Assembly (NCBI GenBank): GCA_018398585.1
Contig: JAGTTD010000010.1
Span: forward strand, 31,784,638 to 31,848,637
Length of the DNA: 64,000 nt
Direction: 5' to 3'
From: Simmondsia chinensis
Lineage: Eukaryota > Streptophyta > Magnoliopsida > Caryophyllales > Simmondsiaceae
Part shown: piece after piece, positions 12,301 through 23,990 of the stretch
Numbering within the stretch: position 1 is the stretch's first letter
Layout: each line of letters begins with the position of its first letter
Position numbers and translations under genes: made by a program
Notes under the pieces: model-generated
The model's input: only the letters and a program-made list of their open reading frames with translations
Databases searched by the model: none
What the model was told of the DNA's origin: nothing

Positions 12301-12369
12301 ATTTGTACAAAAATGTTGTTTACATAACGATTCAAGAACAGCATTTCCTAAATGCCCTAATCGCTGATG

Positions 12370-14149
12370 CTACAATTCACCCTGCTTAACGCGTGCTATG
12401 AGGCCAACATCGTGCGGTGAGAAGCTAAATAGCGGTTCGTTACTGGGTACCTGTAGAAGTGGTGTCCCCGTAGCCTTGTCCTTAACACAAAAGGAGTTGG
12501 AGTCAAATTCAACCCTATAGCTATTGTCATAACATAGTTGTTTGATGGATAGTAAATTATGGGGGAGGTTTGGTACAAGCATGACATTGTTAAGTTTAAG
12601 GGGAGTTTTAGGGATAGTAGTGGAGCCAATGTGTGTCACAGGCAGTAAGTCCCCATTTCCTACAAGAACACCTTTATGACCAGAGTAAGGAAGAAGATTA
12701 AAGAGAATACCTAGGTTAGGCGTCATATGGTTTGATGCACTGGAGTCAGGGTACCAATTGTAGTCGTGCGGTTCTCCAAGAGCCATGGCAGCGAGAGAGT
12801 GACTTGGATCAGGGAAAGTGGTAGTATCAAGTTGATGGGGGCAAGCAACAGCGGAATGACCTATCTCAGAGCATATCTGACAAAACTGGGGAGCGGGTCC
12901 GAGCACACCTGCATTAGAGTGAAAGGGGGGACCAACTGGAGGTCGAACCGGGTATGGGGAGCCGGGGGGAGGGGGCACGATTTGGGGTTGGGAACCGTGG
13001 GGGTTGGGATTTCGGCCACCCCGACCACCACGGCCCCCGCGGCCCTTGTTTCGACCCCGACCTCGACCACGGCCACCATGGCAGAGGTTGGGTTGGGGAG
13101 AGTGGCTCGAGGCTACCATAGCGTGAGCCGAACCAAGGTTGGTGCGTCCAGTGGTTCGTGTAATCGCACCTTCTTCATTAAGTAAGATTTAAGTTCATCA
13201 TATGAATAGAGTTTTGAGGTTTGTCGAGTAAAAGTTGCAAAAGCAATGTATTCAGGGGGTAGACCATGAATAGCAAAGTGTTGAAATTCTCTAGCAGAAA
13301 CAGGTGAGTCAATAGCAGCTAAATCATCGGCAATAGTTTTTAATTGGGAGAGGTAAACATCCATTGTTTTTCCATCGTTACGGTGATTTATAAGCTGGGT
13401 TCGGAGGTCATACTTCTTAGCCATGGAATGGTCCCGAAAACGCTTAGCTAGGGCATCCCACATGGCTTTTGATGTTGGATGGCAAACAATGTCTAAGTCG
13501 ATCCATTAGGGTGATTTAATTGGGCTGGGGGGCAGGGATAAGACCCATTAATGAACCCTAACAATTGGTGAGCAAGTAATAACATGTTAAACTGTTCACG
13601 CCGGGGGGGATAGTCTGTGGTCATTTCAAGTTTAATTGTGACTATGCTAGTAATATTTGACAGGGGAATTACAATTGGAGAAGATGGGTGATTATATGTG
13701 TTAGGGTTCATGAAATTAGGGGTTGTTAAGAAGTGAGGGAGGGGTGGTAGTGATGCCGCCGTCAACCCCGAGCCGGGGAGAGAGAAGAGGAGGCACCACC
13801 CGCACCGGTCAACGAACCACCGGGCACGGTGGCTCCTATGAAAATGGGACCTGTGGGTCCTCGAGAGAGAGAACGCAGAGAAGAGGGACGTGGGGGGTGG
13901 GATGCCCAAGTTAAGTGACGGGTTAATTGATGACCTCCCAAGTGGTGGTGGAGTACCAGAGATGGCGACACCGGTATCAATCGACCGACATTGATGGCGT
14001 CGGGCACCACTGCAGCAGAGGCAGCAGGCACCGTGGCAACTGGTGGTGAACCGGCATGGGAGAACCACCAGACCCGGGTCTGCGCTGAGGGAGGGGGAGG
14101 GGAAAGAGGACAAGGCACTTGCGTAGAATTGATTAGGGTTAGACGCCAT
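12370..14149 (-). pseudogene. Copia gag and protease
   Basis: Gag starts near 14149 and carries a UBN2-type capsid stretch from about 13463 (MWDALAKRFRDHSMAKKYDL, then TMDVYLSQLKTIADDLA). A glycine/arginine-rich linker (GRGRGRNKGRGGRGGRGG) precedes a CCHC knuckle, CQICSEIGHSAVACPH (about 12880-12835). The protease motif is PDSSASNHMT, with Ser replacing the usual Gly after DS, and NNVMLVPNLPHNLLSI follows. Frames change near 13490 and 13115, so gag is interrupted. Confidence 0.85.
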
Positions 14150-14279
14150 TGCTCAATTAAAAAAAATCAAGTAAAAAAAATACTAGAGGAAATTAATACA
14201 AGAATTAAACAAGTAACAGAGGAAACGGAAAAAAAAGAAGAGAGAAAAAAAAAAAACAAGAAAACTAACTCAGAGAGTT

Positions 14280-14292
14280 GGCTCTGATACCA
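14280..14292 (-). other. Primer-binding site of the copia element
   Basis: GGCTCTGATACCA is the reverse complement of TGGTATCAGAGCC, complementary to the 3' end of initiator methionine tRNA. It touches the inner end of the LTR. Confidence 0.9.
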
Positions 14293-14510
14293 TGTGAAAC
14301 TCTATTATTGATTGATGATGAAAAGGTACGAGCAAGGCCCTTTATATAGGAAAAGTACATATAACAAATGACTAACAATGTCCCTACGGTTAAATAAGTC
14401 CAGGGGTAAAAAAGGTTAATCCTAAGCTAACCCTAGGCTAGAGAATAATCTAGAAGGCTGCTATAATAGTGCATAGCTGGGCGTTATAGTTGGAGTTAGG
14501 AGAGTTCACA
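14293..14510 (-). repeat. 5' LTR of the copia element (218 bp)
   Basis: The plus strand reads TGTGAAACTC...AGAGTTCACA, so both strands have TGTGAA ends. TATATAAAGGG near 14340-14350 on the minus strand is the probable TATA box, and the primer-binding site adjoins the inner end. Confidence 0.85.
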
Positions 14511-15210
14511 TGTGACAAGGTTCACAATAGCAATGGTGACGTGCAAGTGACTTTTAGGTGGAAAGTGAGTTAGTTTTGGGTTTCGCCAAGTTTGGAAGGA
14601 TGCCAGGTTTGAAATCAAATAGGTTTGTCAGCGTGGTCGAATCGAAGGGTGCGACAATCATTGACTTTTAGATTGTGGGGATGGAGATTGTGATTGTCAA
14701 CATTGATGGGTAGGTATGCATTGTGTGTGGATGTGAAAATGGGGAGCTCAAACCGGAAGTGTGTTGTTCCATGAGGAGGGTTCAAAAATATCCATTCGAC
14801 TAGCAGCTTATCATGTTATCATTGTATTTGGTGTCTCGGGTCTGGAGTTTTTGGATTTGGTGGTACCCAGGTTTTCTCAAAGGTTTCCATATAGCTAATG
14901 CTAGTGTCTTATTGGAAGCAATGAAGTGCTCATCAGCGTTTGTTGTTGGAAGTGTATACGCCATCAAAGGAGAAGTCAATTGGAGTAGTCATTGGTTTAA
15001 ACAAGGGATTTTGAGATCTTAAACTATTGTTGAGTCCGCATCTGTAGCTAGACCTTGGAGGAGTTTTGTTGGTAAAAAATTTGGTAGTGGCAGTAACTAG
15101 TCGAGTCTAGAGTCTGGAGTGTTAGTTATCCAAGTTGAGTTGAATAGTGCAGCGATGTTTTTTGTAGTACTGTGTTAGTTATTATTGTCTTTGAGCTCTT
15201 TGGTGCTCTT
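14511..15210. other. Unassigned stretch, possible decayed LINE
   Basis: GT-rich sequence without a continuous frame longer than about 70 codons. Its base composition is more like a decayed coding retroelement than the AT-rich flank to the right, but I recognise no motif. Confidence 0.3.
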
Positions 15211-15407
15211 TAAATCCCACTTTCATGAGCGTGTTTAGGTGAGAGCAGTATTAGGATGGGTGACCTCCTGGGAAGTCCTCATCCTCAGGTTGGGGGCACT
15301 TGAAAACAGCCTCTCTTCAAGGGTAATATCCTGAAAGGGGAAGGCTGCGTACATCCACTCCCCCGACCCTGCTTAGGCGTAAGCCTTTGAGGCACTAGGT
15401 ATGTTGC
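15211..15407 (+). mobile_element. SINE copy B (5S/RTE family)
   Basis: The head contains the 5S control region almost unchanged (AGGATGGGTGACCTCCTGGG, then AAGTCCTC). The family body follows: AAAACAGCCTCTCTTCAAGG, AAGGCTGCGTACATCCA, GACCCTGC and GAGGCACTAGGTATGTTGC. The upstream part of the 5S head is partly deleted (between ATCCCACTTT and CATGAGCGTG). I found no convincing TSD, so the borders are approximate. Confidence 0.8.
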
Positions 15408-15902
15408 TTTTTTCTCTCACTACTTATCGGAAAAAATTAACAGTGTCAATGCATTCCAGTTCGTTTGTGGGATGAGTGCAAATAATAATGAGATTGTGAG
15501 TTTACCAACAGATAATGATAAGTTTTATATTTTTTCGTGCCATTATTTAGACAATTTTATTAAATACATGAAATTTTTAAACTAAAAAGTTATTTTACAA
15601 AGTTCATAAACTAAAAATTAATACAAAAACTTCAAGATATATTAATATGTAGTTTAGTTATTAAAATTAAGCTACTAAAGCTGCCTTGAAAATGCTAATC
15701 TCGTGACACTCTGGTGTGAAATTATTGGTAGGGAGGAATGTAGAGATAAAGGGTTTTATTTATTTATTTATTTTTTTTGTTGAAAGTGATAACGAGCATC
15801 AAAATCGACAAAAGCGAGTTTGGCCACCTAATATTGTACGTGAATGGGAAAAGAGACTACGACTTTTAAAAAGTGGGCCAATGAGCCTTTCTTTTTTTTT
15901 TT

Positions 15903-16180
15903 TTTAAGTATAAAATTAATTTTGACTTATTTATCAATTCAAATTTTTGAGATAGTCGATTTCTGACATGGCTTCGGAGTTCTGTTTAAGAGACCATGAG
16001 TTCGAATTCTAATAATCTTATTTCAATATTAATATAAATTAAGTACAGTATATGAGGTGAATATATGTACAATCCATGGTTCTAGGCCTGTAGACATTTG
16101 TGTGGGGGTCAATTTAGAGTATAAAATTAATTTTAAACATTTACTTATCAGTTTAGACATTTAGGACAGTTTTCTTATAT
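15903..16180 (+). mobile_element. TRIM-like remnant
   Basis: Two similar segments beginning AGTATAAAATTAATTTT (about 15907 and 16118) bracket about 140 bp. Just inside the first is TGGCTTCGGAGTTC, a degenerate form of the TGGTATCAGAGCC primer-binding site, and just before the second is a purine-rich TGTGTGGGGG. That layout is the one expected of a small LTR element without coding capacity. Terminal repeats are only about 65 bp and diverged, and no TSD is clear. Confidence 0.5.
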
Positions 16181-17596
16181 TCAGTTGCTTTATATATACT
16201 ATAGTTTTATTGGTATTACTTCTATTTTCAATATTCTATGAAATTAAAATTTAGTTTTGAAAACATTTTTTTAATTTTTGTTTATGTTTTTAATTTTTGT
16301 ATAAAGTAAGCCCGGTTAAAACCCTAAGTAACCGAAACATTTGTTCGGACCCTAGTATTTTTAGAAACTATTGTAATTTTTTTTAAAAAAAAGGTTATAT
16401 TATTATTTTATATCTACTATAAATCATCACTGATAATTGAAAACGTAATGATCTATATATGATACATAAATGTATATTTAAGCACAAATATAATACCAAA
16501 GATGAATATATTACCTAATATTATAATATAAAGTAGATTATTCAAAATATTTTGAATATGGACTACTCACATTAGTTATCGAAAAACATCCATTGATCAA
16601 ATCTACATTGCATCCCTAAAATCGTGAGATCAGCCTTGACTCAAAGTCCGAAAAATTTGAAAATGAAAAAATCCAAAAGCTCGCCTTAGTTATCAAAAAC
16701 GCACTCATTAATCAAACCTACTTTAGGCCCAATCGTGAGACTACCTTTCTGGAAATTCTGAAAATAAAAAAAAGAATTTACAAAAATTTCAAATATAGTT
16801 TTGAGCTTCCTAATAGCGAAAAATTATATCAATAGAAAACGATACCGAATAATCCTTAAATTAATGTACTAAATTTATGTATCAAATGAGAATGTCATCA
16901 AGTATACTTATGAATGAATACTTTTATGATATATTTTTCTCTCCACTCCCTCGTTCGGCTTTGACACAAACTATGTTTAAAGTTGGATACTTCACTTGTT
17001 TGACTTTGATCATATAATGTACATTTAGACTTTAAATTAAAGATCTGTACTTTTATTTTGTTTTTTTTTTTTTTTCATTTTGCTTGTTCTTATAGAAAAT
17101 TTATGTACATAGGGTCTCCCTTTTTCTAATTATAAAAATAAATTATGTATTTTTTATGACTCATTTATGGTGATGCATAAAGTGGGTACATTAATTTAAT
17201 AAATATAATAATATTGTGCTATTTTTATTTGGGGTTTTTTTTTTTTTTTTTTTTAACTATAAGTGGGTTTGCTTTTGGTAAATGAGGAGGGAATATTATC
17301 ATGTGAGTCTCACAGTCGCACACGCTCCTCATGGGAATCCAAAGCCAGTTGGCCTACCATTCAACTCATCCATAACTTATTCATCTACAACTCTAACTCT
17401 TTCTTTTTGACCTTTTTTCTCCTCGTCGCATCTTCATGAGTGTACTTTCTACAATTTCGACCTAAATTACGAGCTTAAAATGCATGTAATTAAGTTTGAA
17501 ATGAACTTACTAGACAACATACTCAAGAATTGGATTTGATTTAGGTGCTAAAACCATTATTATAATGAAAATGAGAACAGAAGAGAGAACAATTGA
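16181..17596. other. AT-rich intergenic stretch with an imperfect tandem duplication
   Basis: No gene seen. At about 16572-16660 and 16684-16760 a unit of roughly 110 bp is repeated imperfectly (TTAGTTATC...ATCAA...AATCGTGAGA). Poly(T) runs occur near 17060 and 17233. The ORFs are short and low in complexity. Confidence 0.5.
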
Positions 17597-17997
17597 TGCA
17601 GCTCGTTAAGAGGCTTGGCGGGACGGTCTTGGCGTGAGCAAGACCTTTGGCGGTAACGAAGCAGTAAGGAGCGGAGCTGGGTTTATGAATTAGAGTTTGA
17701 TTAGGAGTTTTGTTTTAAATTTCAAATTTAGTTAGTTTTGTTTTAAATTTCAAATTTAGTTTTGAATTTTAAATTAATTAGACTACCAATATAATTACTC
17801 CCCTATATATATACTAGAAAAGAATTAGGGTTTTAGTTAGATCACATAAATTTTAAATTATTTTCTATTTTGAGCCTCAATTCGGGTTGTGAGAATTAGA
17901 TTTTATTTTCCTTTTTAAGTTTTGTTAATTCATTAATAAAATTAAAGGGAAGGCCTCGATTCCTTCCCGTACCCCCGAAATCCCACTACGCACTGCA
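17597..17997 (+). repeat. 5' LTR of the gypsy element
   Basis: TGCAGCTCG...CACTGCA, with a TATA box CCTATATATATAC near 17802-17814 and an internal duplication of a TTTTAAATTTCAAATTTAG unit (about 17713-17760). Confidence 0.9.
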
Positions 17998-18002
17998 CCA
18001 GT

Positions 18003-18014
18003 TGGTATCAGAGC
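18003..18014 (+). other. Primer-binding site of the gypsy element
   Basis: TGGTATCAGAGC, five bases after the LTR end, complementary to initiator methionine tRNA. Confidence 0.9.
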
Positions 18015-18031
18015 TCTGGACTTTTCCTAAG

Positions 18032-19390
18032 ATGGCCGGAAGACGGCAACGATGCGCCACCGTTGAGGACGTTTATGGCCGAGATCGCTTACTGGTGGCC
18101 GAGAGGAGATTGGATGAGTTCAAGGAGAGATTCCGACGAATCGAGCGTCGCTTGGTTCAACTGGGGGCAAATCCCAATGCACCGGGAACCCAACGCCCAT
18201 TAACACCGGGTGCTATAGAAGAGGAGACGGATGAGAGCTTCCAAAATCCATTCCCATATGAGGAGCTACTGGATCCAAGGCCGAGGCAGCGCCAGCCCGT
18301 TACCGAAAACCCCCACGATTATGATGATCGGAGGTGGGAATCCGGCCTCCGGATTGAAATTCCAGAGTTTAATGGTGGAGGACGTCCCAAGGACTTCTTA
18401 GATTGGCTAGTCGCCGTCGAGGATGTTCTAGAGTTTAGAGAGGTACCGGAGTCGAAGCAGGCACCGCTAGTTGCTACTTGGCTACGAGGTAGAGCAGCCG
18501 CCTGGTGGACACAGCTAAAACAAATCCGATCGCGTCAAGGGAAAGCCAAGATAGAATCTTGGGAGAAGATGAAGAAACACTTGAGAGGCGCCTTCTTGCC
18601 TCCCAATCACGCCAGAATGATGTACCAGCGCCTACAAGGGTTGCGACAGGGCTCAAGGCCTGTGGAAGAGTACACAGCTGAGTTCTAATCGTTGATCGCC
18701 AGGAATGACTTGGCGGAAAGCGGAGAGCAATTGGCAAATCGATACATAGGCGGGTTGACGAAGTCAATACAAGAGGTGTTGAACATGTTTGACATCTTCA
18801 CTGTTTTGGAGGCAAATCAGAGAGCTGTAAACGTGGAACGCCAGCAGAGGCGTCGCCAAGTTGGCAGCACTTGGGGAACATAGGTTGGCGGAAGGGAGCA
18901 AGTGAGGACACCGCCAACATAGACCACCAAACGCTAGCGTTGGTAGGCCCAATCCCCAAGACTTGGCGGGTGCTTCAAGGACCCGTTGTTTCAAATGAGG
19001 AGAAGTGAGGCACAGGGCTGCTGATTGCCGTAAGGGTGAGAGGATTGATAAGGGCCTTTACATTAATGAGTCCTGTATAGAGGATAGCGAGGTCAATGAG
19101 GAGGAAGCCCAAGATGAGTTAGCGGAAGAAAGTGAGAATACCGTGACGGGTGACGAGGGGCATGTGTTAGTAGTTAGGCGTTCTTACGTCACCCCTAAGG
19201 AAGAAGAGGGGGATGGTTGGCTCAGGAACAACATCTTCCAAACCACGTGCACTATTGGCTGTAGGGTGCGTCACATGGTTATTGATTCCGGAAGCTGTGA
19301 GAGTGTGATCTTTGAGGAAGCCGTCACCAAATTGGGTTTGAAGACAAAATCTCATCCAAGCCCATACAAGTTGTCATGGCTCAAATAGGG
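18032..19390 (+). pseudogene. Gypsy gag and start of protease
   Basis: Gag starts MAGRRQRCATVEDVYGRD at 18032. It includes a retrotransposon capsid block (about 18350-18690) with DFLDWLVAVEDVLEF, RGRAAAWWTQL and MKKHLRGAFLP. A TAA at 18686 interrupts it; the frame resumes at 18692 (ARNDLAESGEQLANRYIGGL). The zinc knuckle reads CFK*GEVRHRAADC: the second cysteine codon is TGA at 18996-18998. The protease motif VIDSGSCESVIF follows at about 19280-19315. These stops abolish a full Gag-Pol. Confidence 0.9.
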
Positions 19391-19418
19391 AAATCAGGTA
19401 ACGGTTTCAAAACGTTGC

Positions 19419-22330
19419 TTGGTTAACTTTTCGATCGGGTCAAAGTACAAGGACGGGGTTTGGTGTGATGTCGTCAATATGGACGCTTGTCATCTGCCTT
19501 TGGGGCACCCATGGCAATATGATAGGAGTGCCGTTTATGATGGAAGAAAGAACACCTATAGCTTCTTCTTTGAGGGGATCAAGACTACCTTGTTACCTAA
19601 GAAGGAGGAAGCACCGCGAGCTGCCGAAGCTCAACACCCAAAAATATAGGGACGCGCCATGTTTGCCAAGGAGGTTGGCGAAACACGGGTTGTGTTTGTG
19701 TTGACTGGGAAGGAGAACAAGGTCATCTTGGGGGAAATACCGAGTGGGGTTACCGCCTTGTTGGAGGTATACGCAGAAGTGTTCCCGGAGGAGTTACCTG
19801 CTACACTACTATCATAAAGGGACATTCAGCACCACATTGACTTGGTGCTGGGTGCCTACTTGCCGAATAGGCCTCACTACCGCATGAGTCCCACTGAACA
19901 TGAAGAGTTGAGGTGCCAGGCGGAGGAGCTACTCGCCAAGGGTTATATCAAGGAGAGCTTGAGTCCTTGTGCCGTACCAGCTCTGTTAACACCCAAGAAA
20001 GATGGGACTTGGCGGATGTGCATTGATAGCAGGGCTATCAAAAAAATCACAGTACGTTACCATTTCCCTATTCAGAGGTTGGATGACTTGCTAGATCAAT
20101 TGTGGAGTTCAAAAGTATTCATGAAGTTGGATCTCAAAAGTGGGCATCATCAGATTCGGATCGCACCAGGGGACGAGTGGAAGACTGCCTTCAAGACAAG
20201 AGAAGGGCTTTAGGAGTGGTTGGTCATGCCATTTGGATTGTCCAATGCACCAAGCACATTCATGAGATTTATGAATCAGGTTCTACGTCCTTTTATTAGG
20301 AAGTTCATTGTTGTGTATTTTGATGATATCCTGATTTATAGCCGTGATCCTAAAGAGCATATGAAGCAATTGGAAGAAGTACTTCGCAGTCTAAAGGCGC
20401 ATAACTTGTTCGCCACCTTACAGAAGTGCGAATTCATGAGAGATAAGGTTACCTTCCTTGGTTTTGTTGTATCTAAGGATGGTATTGCTGTTGATGATGG
20501 GAAGATTACTGCCATACGTGATTAGCCTCAGCCAAAGACCCTACGTGAAGTCCGGAGTTTCCACGGGTTGGCATCCTTTTACAGGCACTTTGTGCCCAAA
20601 TTCAGTACTATCGTGGCACCAATCACAGATTGCTTGAAGAAGAACAGGTCGTTTGTGTGGAGTCCTCAATCCGCTACCACCTTTGAGGAGGTAAAGAAAA
20701 GGATGATCACGGCCCCTGTTCTGGCGCTTCCCGATTTTCAGAAGACGTTTGATTTACACACCGATGCTTCCAAAACCAGCATTGGCGCTATCCTCGGCCA
20801 AAACAGGAGGTCCATTGCATATTTTAGTGCGAAGCTTGATGGGAGTAAGTTGAACTACTTAACTTACGATCTGGAGTTTTATGCACTAGTAAGGGCACTG
20901 AGGCATTGGAAGTCGTACTTAGCCAACCGGGAGTTCATCTTATATTATGACAACGTGGTCCTTAAATACATCAATATCCAAGACAAGGTCTCGGACAGGC
21001 ACTCCAAGTGGGCTAGCTTTGTGCAACTCTTCCACTTCGTCATCAAACACAAATCAGGTGTGATAAACAAAGTGGCGGATGCATTCAGCAGGAGGAGCCT
21101 CATCATGGCGGAGAGCCGAGTGGAGGTTACCGGGTTTAATCATATGGCGAAACAGTACCCAGACGATCCTACATTTGGGGAGATCTGGTGCAACGTACAT
21201 ACTTGTTCTGCTCCCGGTTTCTCAATTCATGACAAGTTTTTGTTTAAGGGAAACCAGCTTTGCATCTCGAACTCTAGTTGGCGGCTCAAAATTATTGAGG
21301 AGAAGCACAATGCGAGGCACGCCGGGAGAGATAAAATTCTACAGCTTATTACCGCTAAGTACTATTGGCCCATGATATGCAAAGAGGTAGAGAGGTTTGT
21401 TCAACGTTGTCGTATTTGTCACATTTCAAAAGGCGGACTGACGAATGCAGGCCTTTTTTTACCATTGCCGGTAACGAGTCAACCATGGACGGATGTTAGC
21501 ATGGACTTTGTGCTAGGCTTACCGAGAGCCACTGGCGGTTTTTACTCCATCTTTGTCGTGGTAGATCTCTTCTCCAAGATGGCTCATTTTATTGGTTGTA
21601 AGAGAGCTGCAGATGCTGTGTATGTTACGGGTCTTGACTTCCAGGAAGTGTACAAACTGCATGGGCTACCGTCTAGTATTGTCTAGGATCGTGATGTCAG
21701 GTTTGTGAATCACTTTTGGAGGACACTTTGGAAAATGGCGAATACCTCTCTTGCCTTTAGCACTGTCCATCATCCTCAAACAAAGGGACAAACGGAGGTC
21801 ACTAACCGGTCATTAGGGAACATGTTGCGTTGCCTTGTTTTTGACAACCCCAAGGGGCGGGAGACGAAGCTACATTAGGCCGAGTTCGACTACAACAGCT
21901 TTGTCAACCGGAGTACAGGGTTGGTGGTATATGGGTTTGTGCCTCGATCGCCGATGGATTAGGCGCCCGTGCCTGATCTCACATGCCCCACACGGGAAAG
22001 TAGGTGACTTCATCTCTTCGCTTAAAGAAATCCATGAGCAAACACAGACTCGATTAACTACTGCCAAATACAAGACGGCTAAAGACAAACGAAGAAGGTC
22101 AGTACAGTTTCAGGTTGGTGAGAAGGTCTGGGCAGTCTTGGCACATGAACGATTTCCTGCTTGGGAGTACAACAAGCTCACGGCTCACAAGATAGGCCCC
22201 TTGGCGGTATTAGAGAAGATCAACGATAATGCTTATTGAGTTTAACTTCCACCTGGTATGAGGACTTCAGACATGTTCAACGTCAAGCATCTCGTCCCTT
22301 ATTTCGGTGACAACTATTGTGCTGACCCTC
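19419..22330 (+). pseudogene. Gypsy protease end, RT, RNase H, integrase
   Basis: RT begins [17 protein letters not shown], has [20 protein letters not shown], a TAG at 20211-20213 and then [20 protein letters not shown] with catalytic YFDDILIYS (from 20315). RNase H has FDLHTDASKTSIGAIL and ends NKVADAFSRR. The integrase zinc finger is HNARHAGRD...CRICHISKGG. The core begins MDFVLGLPR and includes FVVVDLFSKMAHF; the second Asp block lies just past a TAG at 21684, and the Glu lies in [13 protein letters not shown] (about 21775). The tail (KIGPLAVLEKINDNAY) resembles the gypsy remnant at 8633-10897. I saw no chromodomain. Confidence 0.92.
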
Positions 22331-22372
22331 AGGCGAATTCGAGGGAAATTCTCTCCAACTCGGGGAGGATTA

Positions 22373-22776
22373 TGCAGCTTGTTAAGGGGCTTGGTGGGAC
22401 GGTCTTGGCATGAATGAGACCTTTGGCGGTAACGGAGCAATGGGGCGCGGAGCTGGGTTTATGAATTAGAGTTTGATTAGGAGTTTTGTTTTAAATTTCA
22501 AATATAGTTAGTTTTATTTTAAATTTCAAATTTAGTTTTGAATTTTAAATTAATTATACTAGCAATCTAATTACTCCCCTATATATATACTAGAAGAGAA
22601 TTAGGGTTTTAGTTAGATCACATAAATTTTCAAATTATTTTCTATTTTGAGCCTCAATTCTCGGGTTGTGAGAATTAGGTTTTATTTTCCCCATTAAGTT
22701 TTGTTAATCCATTAATAAAATTAAAGGGAAGGCCTCGATTCCTTCCCGTTCCCTTAAAATCCCACTACACGCTGCA
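22373..22776 (+). repeat. 3' LTR of the gypsy element
   Basis: TGCAGCTTG...GCTGCA, colinear with the 5' LTR with about 30 substitutions and small indels. Confidence 0.9.
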
Positions 22777-23306
22777 TAAACAATTATACAAAAAGTTACA
22801 TCGAGAACTCTCAGATGAAGAAAAAATCACATGCTAAAATGGAAAGCTTTTACTATAATTTGGAAATAGAGGATACAAGCTATAGCGGAGAGTAAAACCC
22901 CACAAGACAAACCCTATCCTCCAAAAGGGCATACTGGGTCAATTCCAAAAACAAGGTTGCACGAGCCTAAATAAACTTGAGCAAAACTTGTTTGTCAGCC
23001 TAAAGGGGACCAACATGACTTAAACTTCATTGAGTTGTTGATATTGACTTCAATGAATTTTGTTTCATACTATCTAACTCAGCAAGCCTCAAATCGAGCT
23101 CCAGACCTAATTACAATAATGTCAAGTAGTAGGCTTTTTGGAACTTTTGTTTGAACTTTTTGTACTGGTGCAATCGATAAGACCTTACTTCAAAGTAGTT
23201 ATATGCTTCTTTTTGCAAAACAAATTAATGTACTATTCATTTCCTTTTTGCTCTTCGACTATCACCGTCTTATTTATTCTATTAGTTTTTACTATCTATA
23301 AATTTG
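22777..23306. other. Spacer between retrotransposons
   Basis: Unannotated AT-rich sequence between the gypsy element and the copia array. I see no gene, RNA or repeat that I can name. Confidence 0.4.
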
Positions 23307-23953
23307 TGTTAGGAATATGTCTCAAATTTATGTATTTATGATTTATGGGTTACCGAGGAGTCACCGATTGATGGAGGAAATGTCCAATCGATCGGGTGAT
23401 TTAAGGGACATTCAAGCTCTGCAGCCATAAGGGGGCTAATCGATCGGCCAGTACCGATCAATCGGGACCACCCCAATCAATTAGGAGTCGTTTTCGCCGT
23501 TTAGTATAAATACGTGCCAGGGTTTACGCATTTGGTATCCAATCAAATTGAGAGCAACCGTCTCCATTAAGAGAGAAAGCATTACGAGAGTTAAGAGAAA
23601 GTGATTCATAATTCTTTCATAGATCTCGTTCAGAGGAAGTTTCGTTGTAATTCTTCTACTATTCATACTCAATAAAAAATCTCCATCTCCGCCCGTGGAT
23701 TTCTCCCCTCTCAATTGAAGAGGGGTTTCCATGCAAATCTTTGTGTTCTTCGTTTGTGCTCTTTTACCTCTTTTGTTCACTTCTCTTGTTTGTTATAGTA
23801 TTTGAATCGAATCCAGTTCTAGAGTGTTAAGTTCAGCATTAAAGATGTATTAATTTTTTAACAAATTGATATCCGAGTATATAAAGTTTGTTTAAGAGTT
23901 TGCCTCACATATTGGTATCACAGTATATCAGATTTGTCCAGATTACCTCAACA
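23307..23953 (+). repeat. LTR 1 of the copia array
   Basis: TGTTAGGAATATG...CCTCAACA. It contains GATCGATC-type palindromes in U3 and TATAAATACGTGCC near 23505. The primer-binding site TGGTATCAGAGCC follows from 23956. Confidence 0.9.
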
Positions 23954-23990
23954 ATTGGTATCAGAGCCTTGTTTATTTCAATTTGGTACT

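Larger units (their letters stand above)
10898..14510 (-). mobile_element. Ty1/copia element, 5' half only
   Basis: On the minus strand the order is 5' LTR (14293-14510), primer-binding site, gag, protease and integrase. The sequence then passes through a proline-rich linker and stops at the junction with the gypsy remnant, before RT. RT, RNase H and the 3' LTR are absent. Both halves at the junction have the same orientation. No TSD pairs the outer ends: the right flank reads TGTGA, the left gypsy flank CCAGT. Confidence 0.85.
17597..22776 (+). mobile_element. Ty3/gypsy retrotransposon with both LTRs
   Basis: Two LTRs of about 401 and 404 bp (17597-17997, 22373-22776) enclose gag, protease, RT, RNase H and integrase in gypsy order. 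The LTRs start TGCAGC and end CTGCA. I count about 30 differences between them, roughly 92% identity, so the insertion is not recent. A purine-rich CGGGGAGGA precedes the 3' LTR. No perfect 5-bp TSD is present (ATTGA left, TAAAC right), although AACAATT lies within 6 bp of both ends. Stops in gag, protease-RT, integrase and the 3' part make it non-functional. Confidence 0.95.

Noticed and set aside
13762..14118. Extra ORFs over the copia gag and 30160-30348 over phytocyanin
   Set aside because: They are other-frame shadows of GC-rich real coding sequence.
8227..14510. Intact chimeric copia-gypsy retroelement
   Set aside because: The outer flanks do not match (CCAGT and TGTGA), no partner LTRs exist, and both halves carry stops.
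17592..22781. TSD for the gypsy element
   Set aside because: ATTGA and TAAAC do not match; AACAATT near both ends is not positioned as a duplication.
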